NCBI GenBank assembly: GCA_026398435.1
Contig: JAPLSW010000032.1
Location: 1-64,000, forward strand
From: Chlamydiota bacterium
GTDB taxonomy: Bacteria > Chlamydiota > Chlamydiia > Chlamydiales > Rhabdochlamydiaceae
DNA length: 64,000 nt
Direction: 5' to 3'
Under the pieces are notes generated by a model. The model was given only the letters and a program-made list of their open reading frames with translations. It had not been told where the DNA came from and searched no databases. Positions 42,972-54,588 of this stretch are shown piece by piece. The position numbers were made by a program, and so were the translations under genes. Every line of letters begins with the position of its first letter. The first letter of the stretch is position 1.

Positions 42972-43787
42972 CTATTCTTCGGACTCGATATCCGGCGTAG
43001 TTGTGGCACTTGTTTGTATGGTCACATCTTTTTCCGCAGCTTGAGAAAGCCTGTGATGCCTTTTTTCTTCTTCTGCAAGCGTTAGCTTAGGCTCATGCCT
43101 CTCAGCTACCGGCTTGGTGAAAAAAGCTCCTTCAAGGCCTTCTTTATCTTTGTAGCGTGCAATAGTCTCTGAAATAAGGTTTTGTGGCGGTGGGAATAGG
43201 GTGCTGAACATAGAAGATGAAACTTTCGCTGTTTCATCTTGGGGCACACCTCCTTCCGATGGCGCTTTGCCTTCGGCATTCGCTGGTTCACCCGGTACAT
43301 CCTGCTTCTCTTTTTCGACCCATTCACGACGCTCTTCTGCAAGACGTCTTCTTCTATGACGTCTTCTATCCCGTTTTTTATCTCCACGGCCATCAGCTGA
43401 GTCAGCAGAAGCATCATCAGAGGAACCTCGCACCCCTTCTTCTGCAGGCTCAGATGCTTCCTCGTATTTTTCAACAGGAGCTTCTTTCTGAGCGCGTACT
43501 GGAGCTTCTCTTCCCCCGCCAATCTTAATATTTCTTTCGTGAGTAACATTTTTGAGCGCAACTCTTGTCTCTTTGACCTCGACTACTTCATAATCCATTA
43601 CAGGTACTAGAAAAGCCTTAGGCCTTTCTAGACTGCGAAAGAAGAATGCATTCCCAAAAGAGACAACTTCGATTGCATCAACAAAATACTCTTCAGAAGT
43701 GCCCCCTCTGCTGCTACGAACAGAGAGTTTGTATCCTTCCTTAGGAGAAATTATGGTTTCTATTATTGGTTCTCGTGTAAAATTCAC
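42972..43787 (-). CDS. conserved chlamydial protein (CT504-like), charged and low-complexity middle
   Basis: The 271-residue protein begins with a conserved-looking domain (residues ~1-90, MNFTREPIIETIISPKEGYKL...). A highly charged low-complexity region follows (~95-165, with KKRDRRRHRRRRLAEERR), then a C-terminal part with FPPPQNLISETIARYKDKEG. Position next to gapA matches the place of CT504 in C. trachomatis, so homology is inferred mainly from synteny. The Arg-rich stretch could bind nucleic acid. Function unknown. Confidence 0.7.
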   Translation of the reverse strand: MNFTREPIIETIISPKEGYKLSVRSSRGGTSEEYFVDAIEVVSFGNAFFFRSLERPKAFLVPVMDYEVVEVKETRVALKNVTHERNIKIGGGREAPVRAQKEAPVEKYEEASEPAEEGVRGSSDDASADSADGRGDKKRDRRRHRRRRLAEERREWVEKEKQDVPGEPANAEGKAPSEGGVPQDETAKVSSSMFSTLFPPPQNLISETIARYKDKEGLEGAFFTKPVAERHEPKLTLAEEEKRHHRLSQAAEKDVTIQTSATTTPDIESEE

Positions 43788-43892
43788 GTACTAATCCATT
43801 GTTTTAAAGGTTTGTGATTGCCTTGAATCTCGCTTCGCTCTCATAGTTTTTGAAGTTTTCTAGCTACACGTAAAATAAGGCAGTAAATTCTT

Positions 43893-44939
<1,047 letters not shown>

Positions 44940-45040
44940 TTATAGATGGTACATTTTTTTTGTACGGATGATAAACGAGACTTTCCAGAATGTAAAGTAG
45001 AATCTAGCTATCCTAGGTAGCTGATAAAGAAGTAGTAAAA

Positions 45041-45078
45041 GTAAAAAACGCTCACACATAAGTATGAACGTTTTTTAC
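45041..45078 (-). terminator. intrinsic terminator of the ribosomal operon
   Basis: On the minus strand ACGTTCATAC pairs with GTGTGAGCGT (G-U pairs included) around TTAT, with A6 before and T6 after the stem. It lies 24 bp after the rplQ stop. Confidence 0.8.
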
Positions 45079-45102
45079 TAAAAAATGCTTTAAACAAAAA
45101 AA

Positions 45103-45534
45103 CTACTCGGCTAGATATTCAATGTAGCAAGTAGATGCATTATCACCTACTCTCTGCGCCTTACGAATAATCCTAGTATATCCACCATTTCGTGTAGAAA
45201 AGCGAGGCCCAAGTTGTTCAAACAATATTCCGATAACAACTCTATCGCCATTATAGGAATCTGTATTGTTGTTCTTCTTAACGTCCCTAGCTTCTTTCAT
45301 TGTCAATGGATTATAACGAATCATTAGGTCGCCAATCACTTGTCTTTTACTAGCTAGCGTGTTTTTCTTAGCTAAAGTAATCAAGCGATCTGCATGCCTT
45401 CTTAGTTCTTTAGCTTTAGTTACAGTTGTCTCTATCTTTCCATGCTCAACCAGAGACTTGAGCATATTCGCTATAAGACATCTTCTATGAGAGCTTGTAC
45501 GCCCGACTTTGAACGTGTGCTTAGCATGTCTCAT
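45103..45534 (-). CDS. rplQ: 50S ribosomal protein L17
   Basis: The 143-residue protein has the L17 opening [20 protein letters not shown] and [20 protein letters not shown]. It is a large-subunit protein near the exit tunnel. Its start overlaps the rpoA stop by 4 bp (ATGA), indicating coupled translation. It is the last gene of the ribosomal operon and is followed by a strong terminator. The C-terminal extension ([17 protein letters not shown]) is of normal length. Confidence 0.97.
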   Translation of the reverse strand: MRHAKHTFKVGRTSSHRRCLIANMLKSLVEHGKIETTVTKAKELRRHADRLITLAKKNTLASKRQVIGDLMIRYNPLTMKEARDVKKNNNTDSYNGDRVVIGILFEQLGPRFSTRNGGYTRIIRKAQRVGDNASTCYIEYLAE

Positions 45535-46628
45535 GCTTCAGTTCCTATTTTTGAATTTAAATATTCTTGTACTACATCTCTGACATTATCTCTATTAACG
45601 CCGAATTTAGCGAGATCCATACCTAAATGGAGACCCATTTCATCGAGTTTAGACTTAATTTCATTAAGAGATTTTTTGCCAAAGTTTCTAAACTTTAACA
45701 TTTCAATTTCAGGCATCACAACGAGCTCTGCAATTGTCTCAATATTAGCCCCTGCAAGACAGTTCGTCGATCTAACTGAAAGTTCAATTTCGTTAATCTT
45801 TAGCGCAAGTTTTGCCATCATTGCATCTCTGTCAGTGTTGACCTCAGACTCCCCTTTATCAAAGGCAATAGAATGAAGTTTTAACTGATCAAAAATTTGG
45901 AGGTGTAACACTCCAATCTGCGTAGCAAAAGTCAAGGCTTCTTCAGGCTTAACTCTTCCATCTGTCTGCACTTCGATAATCAATCTATCATAGTCGGTAT
46001 CTTGACCAACACGTGTATTCTCTACATAGTAATTCACCATTCTTACAGGAGAAAATGCAGAGTCAATGATGATTTCATCAACTACAGTGCCTTCTTGAGG
46101 ATGTCTTTCGGAAGGAACATACCCTCTTCCAATAGCAATCTTCAGGTCGACTTTTCTAGTCATAGTTTTTGTGACAGTAAATACTTTCATATCAGGATTT
46201 ACTACATCGAAATTCGACATGGTAAAGAGTTCCTTAAGAGTTACTATGTGCTGTCCATTGCCTTTCTCAAGCATATCCGGAGTAATATCGAGTATTTTCG
46301 ATACAACTTTAGGTTCAAGAGATCCAGACTCATCATCCAGAGGAAGTCTTCTTAAAAGAGCTCCCTTAAGATTCAAGATAATGTGAGTCATGTCCTCAAT
46401 TATTCCTTCAACGGCCATGTATTCATGAGGAACACCTTCGATCCGTACAGAAACAATCGCCGGCGCTTCAAGCGAAGTGAGCATGATCCTACGCAGCGAA
46501 TTTCCTATGGTATGTCCAAAACCTCTTTCAAAAGGTTCTGCGATAAAACGTAAGAAGTTCTCTCTTCTTGCCGACTCATCGATTTTAATTCTATTGGGCA
46601 ATTCAAACTTGCCGTACATTACTGCCAT
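45531..46628 (-). CDS. rpoA: DNA-directed RNA polymerase alpha subunit
   Basis: The 365-residue protein has the alpha N-terminal dimerisation domain ([30 protein letters not shown]) and a C-terminal domain with [18 protein letters not shown] and [13 protein letters not shown], which contacts UP elements and activators. The length is somewhat above the E. coli protein (329). It is cotranscribed with rpsK upstream (57-bp gap) and rplQ downstream, the usual order in this phylum. Confidence 0.97.
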   Translation of the reverse strand: MAVMYGKFELPNRIKIDESARRENFLRFIAEPFERGFGHTIGNSLRRIMLTSLEAPAIVSVRIEGVPHEYMAVEGIIEDMTHIILNLKGALLRRLPLDDESGSLEPKVVSKILDITPDMLEKGNGQHIVTLKELFTMSNFDVVNPDMKVFTVTKTMTRKVDLKIAIGRGYVPSERHPQEGTVVDEIIIDSAFSPVRMVNYYVENTRVGQDTDYDRLIIEVQTDGRVKPEEALTFATQIGVLHLQIFDQLKLHSIAFDKGESEVNTDRDAMMAKLALKINEIELSVRSTNCLAGANIETIAELVVMPEIEMLKFRNFGKKSLNEIKSKLDEMGLHLGMDLAKFGVNRDNVRDVVQEYLNSKIGTEA

Positions 46629-46685
46629 GACTTATTTCTCCTATGGAATTTTTGCTATCTTCCAGAATGAAGGTGTATCTAACTA

Positions 46686-47105
46686 TTACACACGACGACG
46701 CTTGCGTGCGCGACATCCGTTATGAGGAACGGGGGTTGTATCTCGAATAATGCTGATCAATAAACCTGCGCTCTGTAAACCTCTAACTGCCGACTCACGT
46801 CCAGCACCAGGTCCTGACAGATTTACTTCTACTTCTTTCATTCCAAGTGTCATAGCAGAATTTGCTGCATCTTGAGCGGCGACAGTAGCAGCATAAGCTG
46901 ATGATTTTCTTGAGCCAGAAAAATTAACTTTTCCTGCTGATGCCCAAGACACTACGTTTCCAGTAAGATCTGTAATAGATACGATTGTGTTATTAAAAGT
47001 TGCTTTAACAAATACAATCCCACTTGGTACGTTTCTTGTAATTTTCTTTTTGACTTTTACACCAGTCTTCTTAGTTGACTGTTTCTGTGTATCCTGTTTA
47101 GCCAA
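46686..47105 (-). CDS. rpsK: 30S ribosomal protein S11
   Basis: The 139-residue protein has the S11 core: [49 protein letters not shown] and the C-terminal [19 protein letters not shown] basic N-terminal tail is rich in Lys and Thr. It sits in the small-subunit platform. A 20-bp gap separates it from rpsM. Confidence 0.97.
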   Translation of the reverse strand: MAKQDTQKQSTKKTGVKVKKKITRNVPSGIVFVKATFNNTIVSITDLTGNVVSWASAGKVNFSGSRKSSAYAATVAAQDAANSAMTLGMKEVEVNLSGPGAGRESAVRGLQSAGLLISIIRDTTPVPHNGCRARKRRRV

Positions 47106-47125
47106 GATCCTTACTCCTTACTTAA

Positions 47126-47494
47126 TTATTTCTTCTTGTTAGCGACTGTTTTTCTCTTACCTTTACGTGTTCTTGCATTAGTGCTTGTTCTCTGTCCACG
47201 TACCGGAAGTCCAAGTCTATGTCGCATACCTCTATAAGAATGAATGCTAATCAATCGTTTAATGTTATTCTGAACTTGTCTTCGGAGGTCACCTTCTACG
47301 GCATATTCAGATTGAAGAACGGCATTTATACGCGAAATGTCGTCTTCGTTAAGGCCTTGAGCCTTCATGTTAGGATCTAACCCAAGCTTTCCAATGATGT
47401 CATTAGATAGCTTTCTACCTATTCCGTATATGTAGGTCAGACTTACCTCTAATCGTTTATTATCAGGGATGTCTATCCCAATAATTCTAGGCAT
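47126..47494 (-). CDS. rpsM: 30S ribosomal protein S13
   Basis: The 122-residue protein has the S13 features [45 protein letters not shown] and the [17 protein letters not shown] tail. It contacts the P-site tRNA and the 16S rRNA head. It follows secY after 127 bp without adk, map, infA or rpmJ between them. Confidence 0.97.
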   Translation of the reverse strand: MPRIIGIDIPDNKRLEVSLTYIYGIGRKLSNDIIGKLGLDPNMKAQGLNEDDISRINAVLQSEYAVEGDLRRQVQNNIKRLISIHSYRGMRHRLGLPVRGQRTSTNARTRKGKRKTVANKKK

Positions 47495-47621
47495 GTAATC
47501 TTCCTTTTTTGGTCAATATTTCCAAATTTCTATAAAATTTAACAGATAACTTGTTAATTTACAAGTTTTGACATTCACAGCCAAAAAAAACCGCGAAGTC
47601 AAATTATCCTTTTAAAACCTT

Positions 47622-48995
47622 CTAACGTCCTCTTAATCGGCCCTTCTTCATAAAACCTTCGTATCTTTGCATGAGGAGATGGGACTCTATTTGCTTACTA
47701 GTATCTAGCACAACACCCACTAAAATCAAGAGGGAAGTGCCACCAAAAAAATAAGCTATATTTTGATCTACTCCAAGCAACTTCCCTATAATAGTGGGGG
47801 AAATTGCAATTAGCGCAAGAAATATAGCTCCTGCTAGAGTTATACGACTCATTGTAGATTCTAAATAGTCTTGCGTTGGCTTACCTTGTCTTATTCCTGG
47901 GATAAATGCACCATTCTTCTTCATATCGGAAGCTATTTGGTCAGGATGAAACTGAGTAGCAGTCCAAAAGTAAGTAAAAAAAAGAATTAACATTACATAA
48001 AGAACTGTATACACAGAACTTCCTGGAGATAACCAAGCTGACATCTGACCGAGCCATGAGCCACTACCCAAAAACTGAATAATTGTAGCAGGAAACATGA
48101 GCAAGGAACTTGCGAAAATAACTGGAATAACGCCAGCATAATTTATTTTTAATGGTATATAGGCATTTCCAGAACCTTGAGTTTCATTTCCAGCTGTAAC
48201 TCTTCTAGCATATTGTAGGGGTATTTTTCTTTGGCCCTGTATAATTAAAATTGTACCTATAATAATCGATACAAATACTGCTGAAAGAACAACGAGGGAT
48301 GTAAAGGTTAATTGCCCAATTTCTTGTGAATCAAGATTTAGTTGACTAAGTATACTTCCCACAGTCCTTGGAAGGGAGGAAAGAATTCCTAGTGTAATAA
48401 TTAGGCTGATTCCATTTCCTATACCTTTTTCTGAGATCTGCTCGCCAAGCCACATAAGCAAGATAGTTCCTGCTGTCATAGTTGACATAACCACAATGAA
48501 AAAGAGAAATGGGACACCAAATAACTGCTTATCAACAAATTCACTTACTATGATACCAGGGCTGGATATATTAAGTTGAAGGGCATATTTGGCATATAAA
48601 CCAGACTGAAAAACAGCAAAAACTACAGTAAGCATACGAGTCCACTTACTAAGCTTCCGTTTACCTGCATCTTGATTTTCTTTGACTTCCCTTTGTATGG
48701 AAGGAACAAGAGCCATCATTAACTGCATGATAATCGACGCTGAAATATAGGGCATAACACCTAAAGCGAAAATGGTCATCTGCGCAAATGCACCGCCTGA
48801 AAAGACGTCCATTAACTGAAACAAATTCTGACCACCACCACTTGCACTTTTAAATAGCTCTATAGTAACGGAACCATTGATTCCTGGAACCGGAACAAAT
48901 GCCCCAACTCTGCATGCCGCTAGAACTAAAAGTGTGAAAACAATTTTAGTTTTGAGCTCTGAAATGGAAAATATCTTCTTTATTCCTTCAAACAT
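47622..48995 (-). CDS. secY: protein translocase subunit SecY
   Basis: This 457-residue polytopic protein is the channel of the Sec translocon. It has about ten membrane segments and family motifs such as [32 protein letters not shown] and [35 protein letters not shown]. It is the last gene of the spc part before rpsM and follows rplO by 38 bp. Confidence 0.97.
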   Translation of the reverse strand: MFEGIKKIFSISELKTKIVFTLLVLAACRVGAFVPVPGINGSVTIELFKSASGGGQNLFQLMDVFSGGAFAQMTIFALGVMPYISASIIMQLMMALVPSIQREVKENQDAGKRKLSKWTRMLTVVFAVFQSGLYAKYALQLNISSPGIIVSEFVDKQLFGVPFLFFIVVMSTMTAGTILLMWLGEQISEKGIGNGISLIITLGILSSLPRTVGSILSQLNLDSQEIGQLTFTSLVVLSAVFVSIIIGTILIIQGQRKIPLQYARRVTAGNETQGSGNAYIPLKINYAGVIPVIFASSLLMFPATIIQFLGSGSWLGQMSAWLSPGSSVYTVLYVMLILFFTYFWTATQFHPDQIASDMKKNGAFIPGIRQGKPTQDYLESTMSRITLAGAIFLALIAISPTIIGKLLGVDQNIAYFFGGTSLLILVGVVLDTSKQIESHLLMQRYEGFMKKGRLRGR

Positions 48996-49033
48996 CAGTG
49001 GTATCCGTTACTACGTGCGTGATAAAAGTCTAA

Positions 49034-49495
49034 TTACTCAGCTGAGAGCAACGTAAAAGAAATCTTATTCTGATTTAGTTTTTCTTGCGCTTGTGCTGAA
49101 ATTGCTACGGCTTCAATATTAACTTTCTTTGTTAACTCACCCATTGAAAGAATTTTTAGACCGCCTGTGTAAACTTGCGTTGCTATTCTTCTATGAATAA
49201 GAACGTCGATATTTACAGTATCACCATCGTTAAAGAGATCTTGTATATCAGAAAGATTCAAAATAAAGACTTTAGATTTAAACTTCGCATTAGTAAAACC
49301 TCTTGTAGGAAGTTTTCTATAAAGAGGAAGCTGACCACCTTCACGACCAAAATGTCTTTTATAGCCGGAACGTGCTTTGTCGCCTTTATGACCACGGCAG
49401 CAAGTTTTACCTCTTTTTGAACCATTTCCTCTACCAACCCTTTGAATCTGTTGTGCAGGTCTATGTGTGTTCTTAAGTGTAGAAAGGGTAATCAT
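49034..49495 (-). CDS. rplO: 50S ribosomal protein L15
   Basis: The 153-residue protein has a glycine-rich basic N-terminus (QRVGRGNGSKRGKTCCRGHKG) and LPLYRKLPTRGF. It is followed by secY and preceded directly by rpsE (no rpmD/L30 between them, as in other chlamydiae). The stop codon region abuts the next gene with a 38-bp gap. Confidence 0.96.
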   Translation of the reverse strand: MITLSTLKNTHRPAQQIQRVGRGNGSKRGKTCCRGHKGDKARSGYKRHFGREGGQLPLYRKLPTRGFTNAKFKSKVFILNLSDIQDLFNDGDTVNIDVLIHRRIATQVYTGGLKILSMGELTKKVNIEAVAISAQAQEKLNQNKISFTLLSAE

Positions 49496-49993
49496 TTACG
49501 CACCTCTTCGTTTTAGAGTTTCTGCTCTATTTTTTAAACTATCTAACGCACAAAGAGTCGCTCTTACTTGGTTAAGCGGATTATTAGATCCGAAACTTTT
49601 AGCAACGATATCTTTCACGCCACCAAGTTCTAGAACAGATCTTACTTTAGAACCTGCAATAACGCCTGTTCCTTCTGGTGCGGGTCTAAGTAATACACGC
49701 GCTCCATCCCATTCTACTGTAATTTCGTGTGGTATGGTTGTGCCTTCCATTTCGAATGACATTATGTTCTTTCTAGCAGCTTCAGTTCCCTTACGAATAG
49801 CATCGGAGACTTCATTAGCTTTAGCAAAGCCAAAACCAATTTGTCCCTGTCCGTTACCAACAAGAATAAGAGCTGAAAAACTAAATTTCCTACCACCCTT
49901 AACTACTTTAGAACATCTGTTGATGTAGAGTACTTTTTCTTCAAACTCTGTATCGAAATCTTCAGCTCGTTTGACAACTTTTTTTTGCTTCAT
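49496..49993 (-). CDS. rpsE: 30S ribosomal protein S5
   Basis: The 165-residue protein has the dsRBD-like N-domain (EEKVLYINRCSKVVKGGRKFSFSAL) and the C-domain RPAPEGTGVIAGSKVRSVLELGGVKDI. It takes part in translational fidelity. Its stop directly abuts the rplO start (no gap), so the pair is coupled. Confidence 0.97.
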   Translation of the reverse strand: MKQKKVVKRAEDFDTEFEEKVLYINRCSKVVKGGRKFSFSALILVGNGQGQIGFGFAKANEVSDAIRKGTEAARKNIMSFEMEGTTIPHEITVEWDGARVLLRPAPEGTGVIAGSKVRSVLELGGVKDIVAKSFGSNNPLNQVRATLCALDSLKNRAETLKRRGA

Positions 49994-50016
49994 TATTCCT
50001 CTTTTCCCTTTCGCGA

Positions 50017-50376
50017 CTAAAAATGTAAACCAGATTCACGGGCAGCATTTGCAAGCTCGGCAAGTACACCATGGTACTTATTATGACCACGATCAAATAC
50101 GACAGCTTGAATGTTCTGTTTCTTTGCTAGATCAGCAATCAATGTTCCAAGCTTTTTTGCAGACTCTTTGGATTTTCCATTAAGGCTTTTGTCTTGTAAC
50201 GTACTTGCGCTTGCTAAAGTTACAGATTTTTCATCGTCTATGATCTGTACACTTAGGTGTCTATTAGACTTGAAAACAGACATTCTAGGTTTTTCAGTCG
50301 TTCCTCTGACTTTTTTACGTACACGGAAAACTCTTCGTTTTCTTTGTACATCACGTTTTTTAATACTATTTTCCAT
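50017..50376 (-). CDS. rplR: 50S ribosomal protein L18
   Basis: The 119-residue protein binds 5S rRNA. It has RVRKKVRGTTEKPRMSVFKSNRH and the C-terminal FDRGHNKYHGVLAELANAARESGLHF. Neighbours rplF and rpsE are 8 and 23 bp away. Confidence 0.97.
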   Translation of the reverse strand: MENSIKKRDVQRKRRVFRVRKKVRGTTEKPRMSVFKSNRHLSVQIIDDEKSVTLASASTLQDKSLNGKSKESAKKLGTLIADLAKKQNIQAVVFDRGHNKYHGVLAELANAARESGLHF

Positions 50377-50384
50377 GGCGATTA

Positions 50385-50933
50385 TTATCCTGTTTTACCT
50401 TTAGCTGCTTTACCCGCTTTCTTACGCACGAACTCTTTTTCGTAACGTATCCCTTTACCTTTATAAGGTTCAGGAGGTTTTTTAGCCCTAACAGCCGCAG
50501 CAAATTGACCTACAGCATGCTTGTCAGCTCCTGTAATAATGATCGCTGTACTTTTCTCTATAGTTACTTGTACTGTATTAGGAATATCTAGCTGAGTAGG
50601 GTGAGATAAACCAATTTGTAAATCGAGTTTTTGACCCTGCAATGTTGCACGGTAACCAACTCCGATTAAAACGAGTTTCTTCTCAAATCCCTTACTAGTT
50701 CCTATGATCATATTATTTAGAAGTGACCAATAAAGCCCATGAAAAGCACTTGATATATCTTTAGTTTCATCTACTTCAACAGTAGCGACATCTTCTTCTA
50801 TTTTTATGGATACTCCATCTCTTAGCTCTTGAGAAAGGTTGCCTTTTGGGCCTTTAACATGCAAGACCTTGTCGACTACTTTAATTTCTATTCCTTTCGG
50901 AACTGCAATCGGAGTTTTTCCTAAGCGTGACAT
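50385..50933 (-). CDS. rplF: 50S ribosomal protein L6
   Basis: The 182-residue protein has the L6 duplicated fold: MSRLGKTPIAVPKGIEI, NMIIGTSKGFEKKLVLIGVGYRA and the C-terminal PPEPYKGKGIRYEKEFVRKKAGKAAK. It binds near the sarcin-ricin loop. It is preceded by rpsH with an 18-bp gap. Confidence 0.97.
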   Translation of the reverse strand: MSRLGKTPIAVPKGIEIKVVDKVLHVKGPKGNLSQELRDGVSIKIEEDVATVEVDETKDISSAFHGLYWSLLNNMIIGTSKGFEKKLVLIGVGYRATLQGQKLDLQIGLSHPTQLDIPNTVQVTIEKSTAIIITGADKHAVGQFAAAVRAKKPPEPYKGKGIRYEKEFVRKKAGKAAKGKTG

Positions 50934-50951
50934 TAGTTACCTCTTTCAATT

Positions 50952-51344
50952 TTACCAAATATAACAAAGGAGTTCTCCACCCACTTTTAACTTTCTTGCT
51001 GACTCGCCATCGATAATTCCTCTGGGTGTAGAAAGAATTACAAGGCCCATACCACCATGAATCTTGGGTATAGATTTATGTCCAACATATCTCCTAAGAC
51101 CAGGAGAGGATATTCTTTTAAGACCGGAAATCAAGGGATCTCTTCCTTCTGCATACTTTAAGAAAGCTCTAGCTTTTCCTTTTTCTTCATTAACTAGATA
51201 ATTCTCAATAAGACCTTGCTCTTTGAGAACTTTCAGTATGTTGATCTTAACTTTACTTGAATACAGGTCAACGTATCTATGATTCGCTTTAATTGCATTT
51301 CTAACTCTAGTTAGAAGATCAGCAATAGGATCGCTTAATGACAT
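50952..51344 (-). CDS. rpsH: 30S ribosomal protein S8
   Basis: The 130-residue protein has DPIADLLTRVRNAIKANH at the start and the C-terminal GMGLVILSTPRGIIDG...GGELLCYIW. S8 binds 16S rRNA and in E. coli represses the spc operon; such feedback is possible but not shown here. rpsN (S14) is missing between rplE and rpsH. Confidence 0.97.
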   Translation of the reverse strand: MSLSDPIADLLTRVRNAIKANHRYVDLYSSKVKINILKVLKEQGLIENYLVNEEKGKARAFLKYAEGRDPLISGLKRISSPGLRRYVGHKSIPKIHGGMGLVILSTPRGIIDGESARKLKVGGELLCYIW

Positions 51345-51359
51345 TTTTGCCTCTTGTTA

Positions 51360-51899
51360 TTATTCTGTTTTAAAAGGGAAACCAAGCTGAGTGAGAAGCT
51401 CAACGCATTCTTGGTCTGTTTTTGCAGAGGTAACAAATGTTATATTCATCCCTTGCGTTCTCTTGATCGCATCAATGTTAAGCTCGGGAAATATGATTTG
51501 TTCTTGGATTCCTATTGAATAACTTCCTCTTCCATCGCACTTAAGAGAAAAACCTCTAAAGTCACGAATACGTGGAGATACAATATGGCAAAAGCGGTCA
51601 AAGAAATCAAACATACGTTTTCTTCTTAGAGTTACCTTCACGCCATTCGGCTCACCTTCTCTAAGCTTGAAGTTAGCAATCGCTTTCTTTGCTTTTGTTA
51701 AAATCGGCTTTTGACCTGACAGTTGTGTCATTTCTTTAAGACAATCTTGTACAGCATTTTTGTCTTTGGCAGCTTCAGCTATGCCCATGCTAAGCACGAT
51801 CTTCTTTAAAGAAGGGATCTGCATTGGGTTAGCATAGTTAAACTTCTCTTGAAGCTTGCTTTTGACTTCATTCTTATATTTCTGTTGAACTCTGGACAT
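51360..51899 (-). CDS. rplE: 50S ribosomal protein L5
   Basis: The 179-residue protein has [41 protein letters not shown] and the C-terminal [23 protein letters not shown]. It binds 5S rRNA and contacts the P-site tRNA. Normal family length. Confidence 0.97.
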   Translation of the reverse strand: MSRVQQKYKNEVKSKLQEKFNYANPMQIPSLKKIVLSMGIAEAAKDKNAVQDCLKEMTQLSGQKPILTKAKKAIANFKLREGEPNGVKVTLRRKRMFDFFDRFCHIVSPRIRDFRGFSLKCDGRGSYSIGIQEQIIFPELNIDAIKRTQGMNITFVTSAKTDQECVELLTQLGFPFKTE

Positions 51900-51912
51900 A
51901 GCCTACTTCTAC

Positions 51913-52245
51913 TTATAATGTTTTCTTGATAACTCGATGAACTACTTCATTTTGTCCATCGATGAAATAAAGCTCTTTTTCACCTTTAGAGCTTACTCTA
52001 ACTTTGACTTTCACAGGCTTGCCATCAGCATTGCATAGACAAACGTTGGAAATGTGGATCGGCATCTCAATTTCAATGATTTCGCCGGAGCCTGTTTTCG
52101 CACGTCTTTTCATATGCTTCTTTCTGATATTTAGCCCTTGTATAACGACTCGTTCGCCACTCTTTGATAGGACTTCTCCCGTCTTGCCTTTGTTATTTCC
52201 AGCAATTACAAGAACTTTGTCGCCTTTTCTTATCCACTTACTCAT
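51913..52245 (-). CDS. rplX: 50S ribosomal protein L24
   Basis: The 110-residue protein has the KOW motif near the start (RKGDKVLVIAGNNKGKTGEVL) and GLNIRKKHMKR. It is an assembly initiator protein of the large subunit. The gene is 13 bp upstream of rplE. Confidence 0.96.
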   Translation of the reverse strand: MSKWIRKGDKVLVIAGNNKGKTGEVLSKSGERVVIQGLNIRKKHMKRRAKTGSGEIIEIEMPIHISNVCLCNADGKPVKVKVRVSSKGEKELYFIDGQNEVVHRVIKKTL

Positions 52246-52255
52246 ATTGCTGCTC

Positions 52256-52624
52256 CTAAATAACTTCTGGTGCTAGAGAACTAATCTTTACGAAACCACC
52301 CTCACGAACTTCTCGTGCAACTGGTCCAAATATACGAGTTCCCTTTGGATTGTCTTTATCATCAATGATAACGCAACTATTATCGTAAAAGCGAATCAAA
52401 GATCCATCAGATCTACGAATATAACTTTTCGTACGAACTATAACGGCTCTTATTACATCACCCTTTTTTACACTGCCTTTTGGATCTGCTTCTTTCACAG
52501 AGCAAATTATTACATCGCCTACACCGGCATATCTACGCTTAGAACCTTTGAGTACTTTAAAACACTTTACTCGTTTTGCGCCGGTATTATCTGCTACTTC
52601 CAAATCACTTTCTTGTTGGATCAT
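52256..52624 (-). CDS. rplN: 50S ribosomal protein L14
   Basis: The 122-residue protein has [21 protein letters not shown] and the C-terminal [27 protein letters not shown]. It lies at the subunit interface. Only 10 bp separate it from rplX. Confidence 0.97.
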   Translation of the reverse strand: MIQQESDLEVADNTGAKRVKCFKVLKGSKRRYAGVGDVIICSVKEADPKGSVKKGDVIRAVIVRTKSYIRRSDGSLIRFYDNSCVIIDDKDNPKGTRIFGPVAREVREGGFVKISSLAPEVI

Positions 52625-52655
52625 GAGCGTCTCTCTATAAAACGTTTAAATTATA

Positions 52656-52916
52656 TTAAGCCAACACCTCAACCACTCTCCATCTTTTCAACTTGGAGAG
52701 GGGGCGAGTTTCCATAATTCTGACTCGTTGCCCTTCGGGAATATCTTTGCTGTTATCAGCATGGGCGTAATACTTCTTTGCTCTTGTTATTACTTTTCCA
52801 AAATGTTGGTGTCTCAGTGTTCTTTCGACCTTAACTGTAACAGTCTTTTGCATTTTGTTGGAAATAACAACACCTTCTCTAACTTTGCGAGCATTTTTTA
52901 CAACTACTTGATCCAT
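52656..52916 (-). CDS. rpsQ: 30S ribosomal protein S17
   Basis: The 86-residue protein has the S17 OB fold: [25 protein letters not shown] and [18 protein letters not shown]. It binds 16S rRNA early in assembly. It follows rpmC by 8 bp. Confidence 0.96.
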   Translation of the reverse strand: MDQVVVKNARKVREGVVISNKMQKTVTVKVERTLRHQHFGKVITRAKKYYAHADNSKDIPEGQRVRIMETRPLSKLKRWRVVEVLA

Positions 52917-52924
52917 TCTTTCCT

Positions 52925-53128
52925 CTATGAGTTAGCTTCGCTTTTTTCTCTTAGAACAGTGAGCGCTCTAGCCCTGTCTTTCTTTAAGTGCTTGAGAAGA
53001 TGGGGCTTTTCAAGTTTTCTAGCTGTTTTGAGTTCGTTTCTGACCTTATAAATTTCTTTAGATAGATCGAGACTCAGAGCTTTGAGCTCATCAACAGAAC
53101 TTTCTCTCATTTTACTGGCTTTCTGCAT
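52925..53128 (-). CDS. rpmC: 50S ribosomal protein L29
   Basis: The 67-residue helical protein has [30 protein letters not shown] and [17 protein letters not shown]. It lies near the tunnel exit. Gene order rplP-rpmC-rpsQ is standard. Confidence 0.94.
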   Translation of the reverse strand: MQKASKMRESSVDELKALSLDLSKEIYKVRNELKTARKLEKPHLLKHLKKDRARALTVLREKSEANS

Positions 53129-53143
53129 TTCCTAAACCCTGTG

Positions 53144-53563
53144 TTAGACTCTTTCTACTCTTTCAACAAATCTTGTTTTAATAGGCAACTTCGCTGCAGC
53201 TCTTCTTAGAGCATTTTGAGCTAATTCTTTAGGCACGTTACCCACTTCGAACAAAATTCTTCCGGGTCTAACTACTGCTACCCAATGATCCGGAGCGCCT
53301 TTACCTTTACCCATTCTTGTTTCAGCCGGCTTCTTAGATACGGACTTATCAGGAAAAATCCTGATCCATACCTTTCCACGTCTGTTAAAGTAACGATTAA
53401 TTGCAACTCGGCATGCTTCGATTTGATGCTGTGTTATTCTACCTCTTTCGAGTGTTTGCATAGCATAATCACCAAAATCAACAAAGTTAGCGGCTCTGCT
53501 TAAGCCGGCCATTTGGCCCTTTTGCATCTTTCTATATTTAGTTCTGACTGGAATCGCTGCCAT
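53144..53563 (-). CDS. rplP: 50S ribosomal protein L16
   Basis: The 139-residue protein has [19 protein letters not shown], then [34 protein letters not shown] (family core, split over residues ~65-100). It helps form the tRNA-binding region. Its start is 2 bp from the rpsC stop, so coupling is likely. Confidence 0.97.
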   Translation of the reverse strand: MAAIPVRTKYRKMQKGQMAGLSRAANFVDFGDYAMQTLERGRITQHQIEACRVAINRYFNRRGKVWIRIFPDKSVSKKPAETRMGKGKGAPDHWVAVVRPGRILFEVGNVPKELAQNALRRAAAKLPIKTRFVERVERV

Positions 53564-53565
53564 AA

Positions 53566-54213
53566 TTAATTTCCTGCTGGTCTGCTTAGTGTTTCTTCAC
53601 CACGGTTAATCCAAACTTTAACTCCTATTGAGCCATAAGTTGTTTCCGCTCTACCCATTGAGTAATCAATCTCGGCTCTTAGCGTTTGAAGAGGAATTCT
53701 TCCCTCTTTATACCACTCAGTTCTAGCAATTTCAGCACCGCCAATACGTCCAGATATCTGAACTTTAATTCCAGCTGCGCCGGCATCCATGGATGCTTGC
53801 ATAGATTTTTTTAGAACTCTTCTAAATGGAACTCTTCTTTCAAGCTGCTTAGCTATACCTTCTGCCATTAGTTTAGCATCGAGATCTGGTCTCTTAATTT
53901 CTTCAACTTCGATCCAGATTTCTTTTCCAGTTAGCTTCTTAAGCCCTGCTTTAAGAACATCAATTTCTGCTCCCCTCTTGCCTATAACAAGTCCAGGTCT
54001 TGCAGTATGAATAGTCACTTCAATTTTACCACTCATTCTTTTGATAGCGAGTAGAGAAGAACCTTGACAGCAAGGTTTTTCTTGAAGGTATTTTCGAATA
54101 ATTCTGTCTTCACCAATCAATGTACCGAATTCTTGCTTGTTGGCGTACCAAATAGACTTCCACTTTTTGTTTAGCGCTAATCTGAAGCCTGTCGGGGAAG
54201 TTTTTTGTCCCAT
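53566..54213 (-). CDS. rpsC: 30S ribosomal protein S3
   Basis: The 215-residue protein has the KH domain ([21 protein letters not shown]) and the C-terminal [40 protein letters not shown] segment in pieces. It takes part in mRNA entry. Normal length. Confidence 0.97.
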   Translation of the reverse strand: MGQKTSPTGFRLALNKKWKSIWYANKQEFGTLIGEDRIIRKYLQEKPCCQGSSLLAIKRMSGKIEVTIHTARPGLVIGKRGAEIDVLKAGLKKLTGKEIWIEVEEIKRPDLDAKLMAEGIAKQLERRVPFRRVLKKSMQASMDAGAAGIKVQISGRIGGAEIARTEWYKEGRIPLQTLRAEIDYSMGRAETTYGSIGVKVWINRGEETLSRPAGN

Positions 54214-54238
54214 GCTATCTCCTTAACAATCTTTACTA

Positions 54239-54580
54239 TTACTCAGCTGATACTACGATCGTGAAATGACTTGTTCTTTTCATAACTGGAACTTGTCCGC
54301 CTTTGTTCTTTGACTTGGATCTCTTAAGTACTGGGCCTACATCGACACGTACTTCTTTGACTCTCAAGTCTCTTCTTTGCACTTTTAATTGTGTTTCTGC
54401 ATTTGCAATCGCACTATGCAAAGTCTTATAAAGAAGTTTCCCGGCTTTTAATTGAGATGCCATCAACTGAAGGGCAGCATCTTCTACTTTCATGCCTCTA
54501 ATTATATCAGCAGCCAGTCTCGCTTTGCGAGGGGGAATTCTAACATATTTTGTTATTGCAGTTGCTGTTACTCTTTCCAT
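54239..54580 (-). CDS. rplV: 50S ribosomal protein L22
   Basis: The 113-residue protein has TKYVRIPPRKARLAADIIRG and LKRSKSKNKGGQVPVMKRTSHFTIVVSA. The tunnel-lining loop is present, although the family's RAxGRA-type motif is modified to RSKSKNKGG. It is 9 bp from rpsS. Confidence 0.95.
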   Translation of the reverse strand: MERVTATAITKYVRIPPRKARLAADIIRGMKVEDAALQLMASQLKAGKLLYKTLHSAIANAETQLKVQRRDLRVKEVRVDVGPVLKRSKSKNKGGQVPVMKRTSHFTIVVSAE

Positions 54581-54588
54581 ACATTTAC

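Noticed and set aside
43106-43561. 151-codon frame overlapping the CT504-like gene
   Set aside because: It is an alternative frame of the low-complexity region; the other frame has the conserved N-terminus and ends in the expected place.
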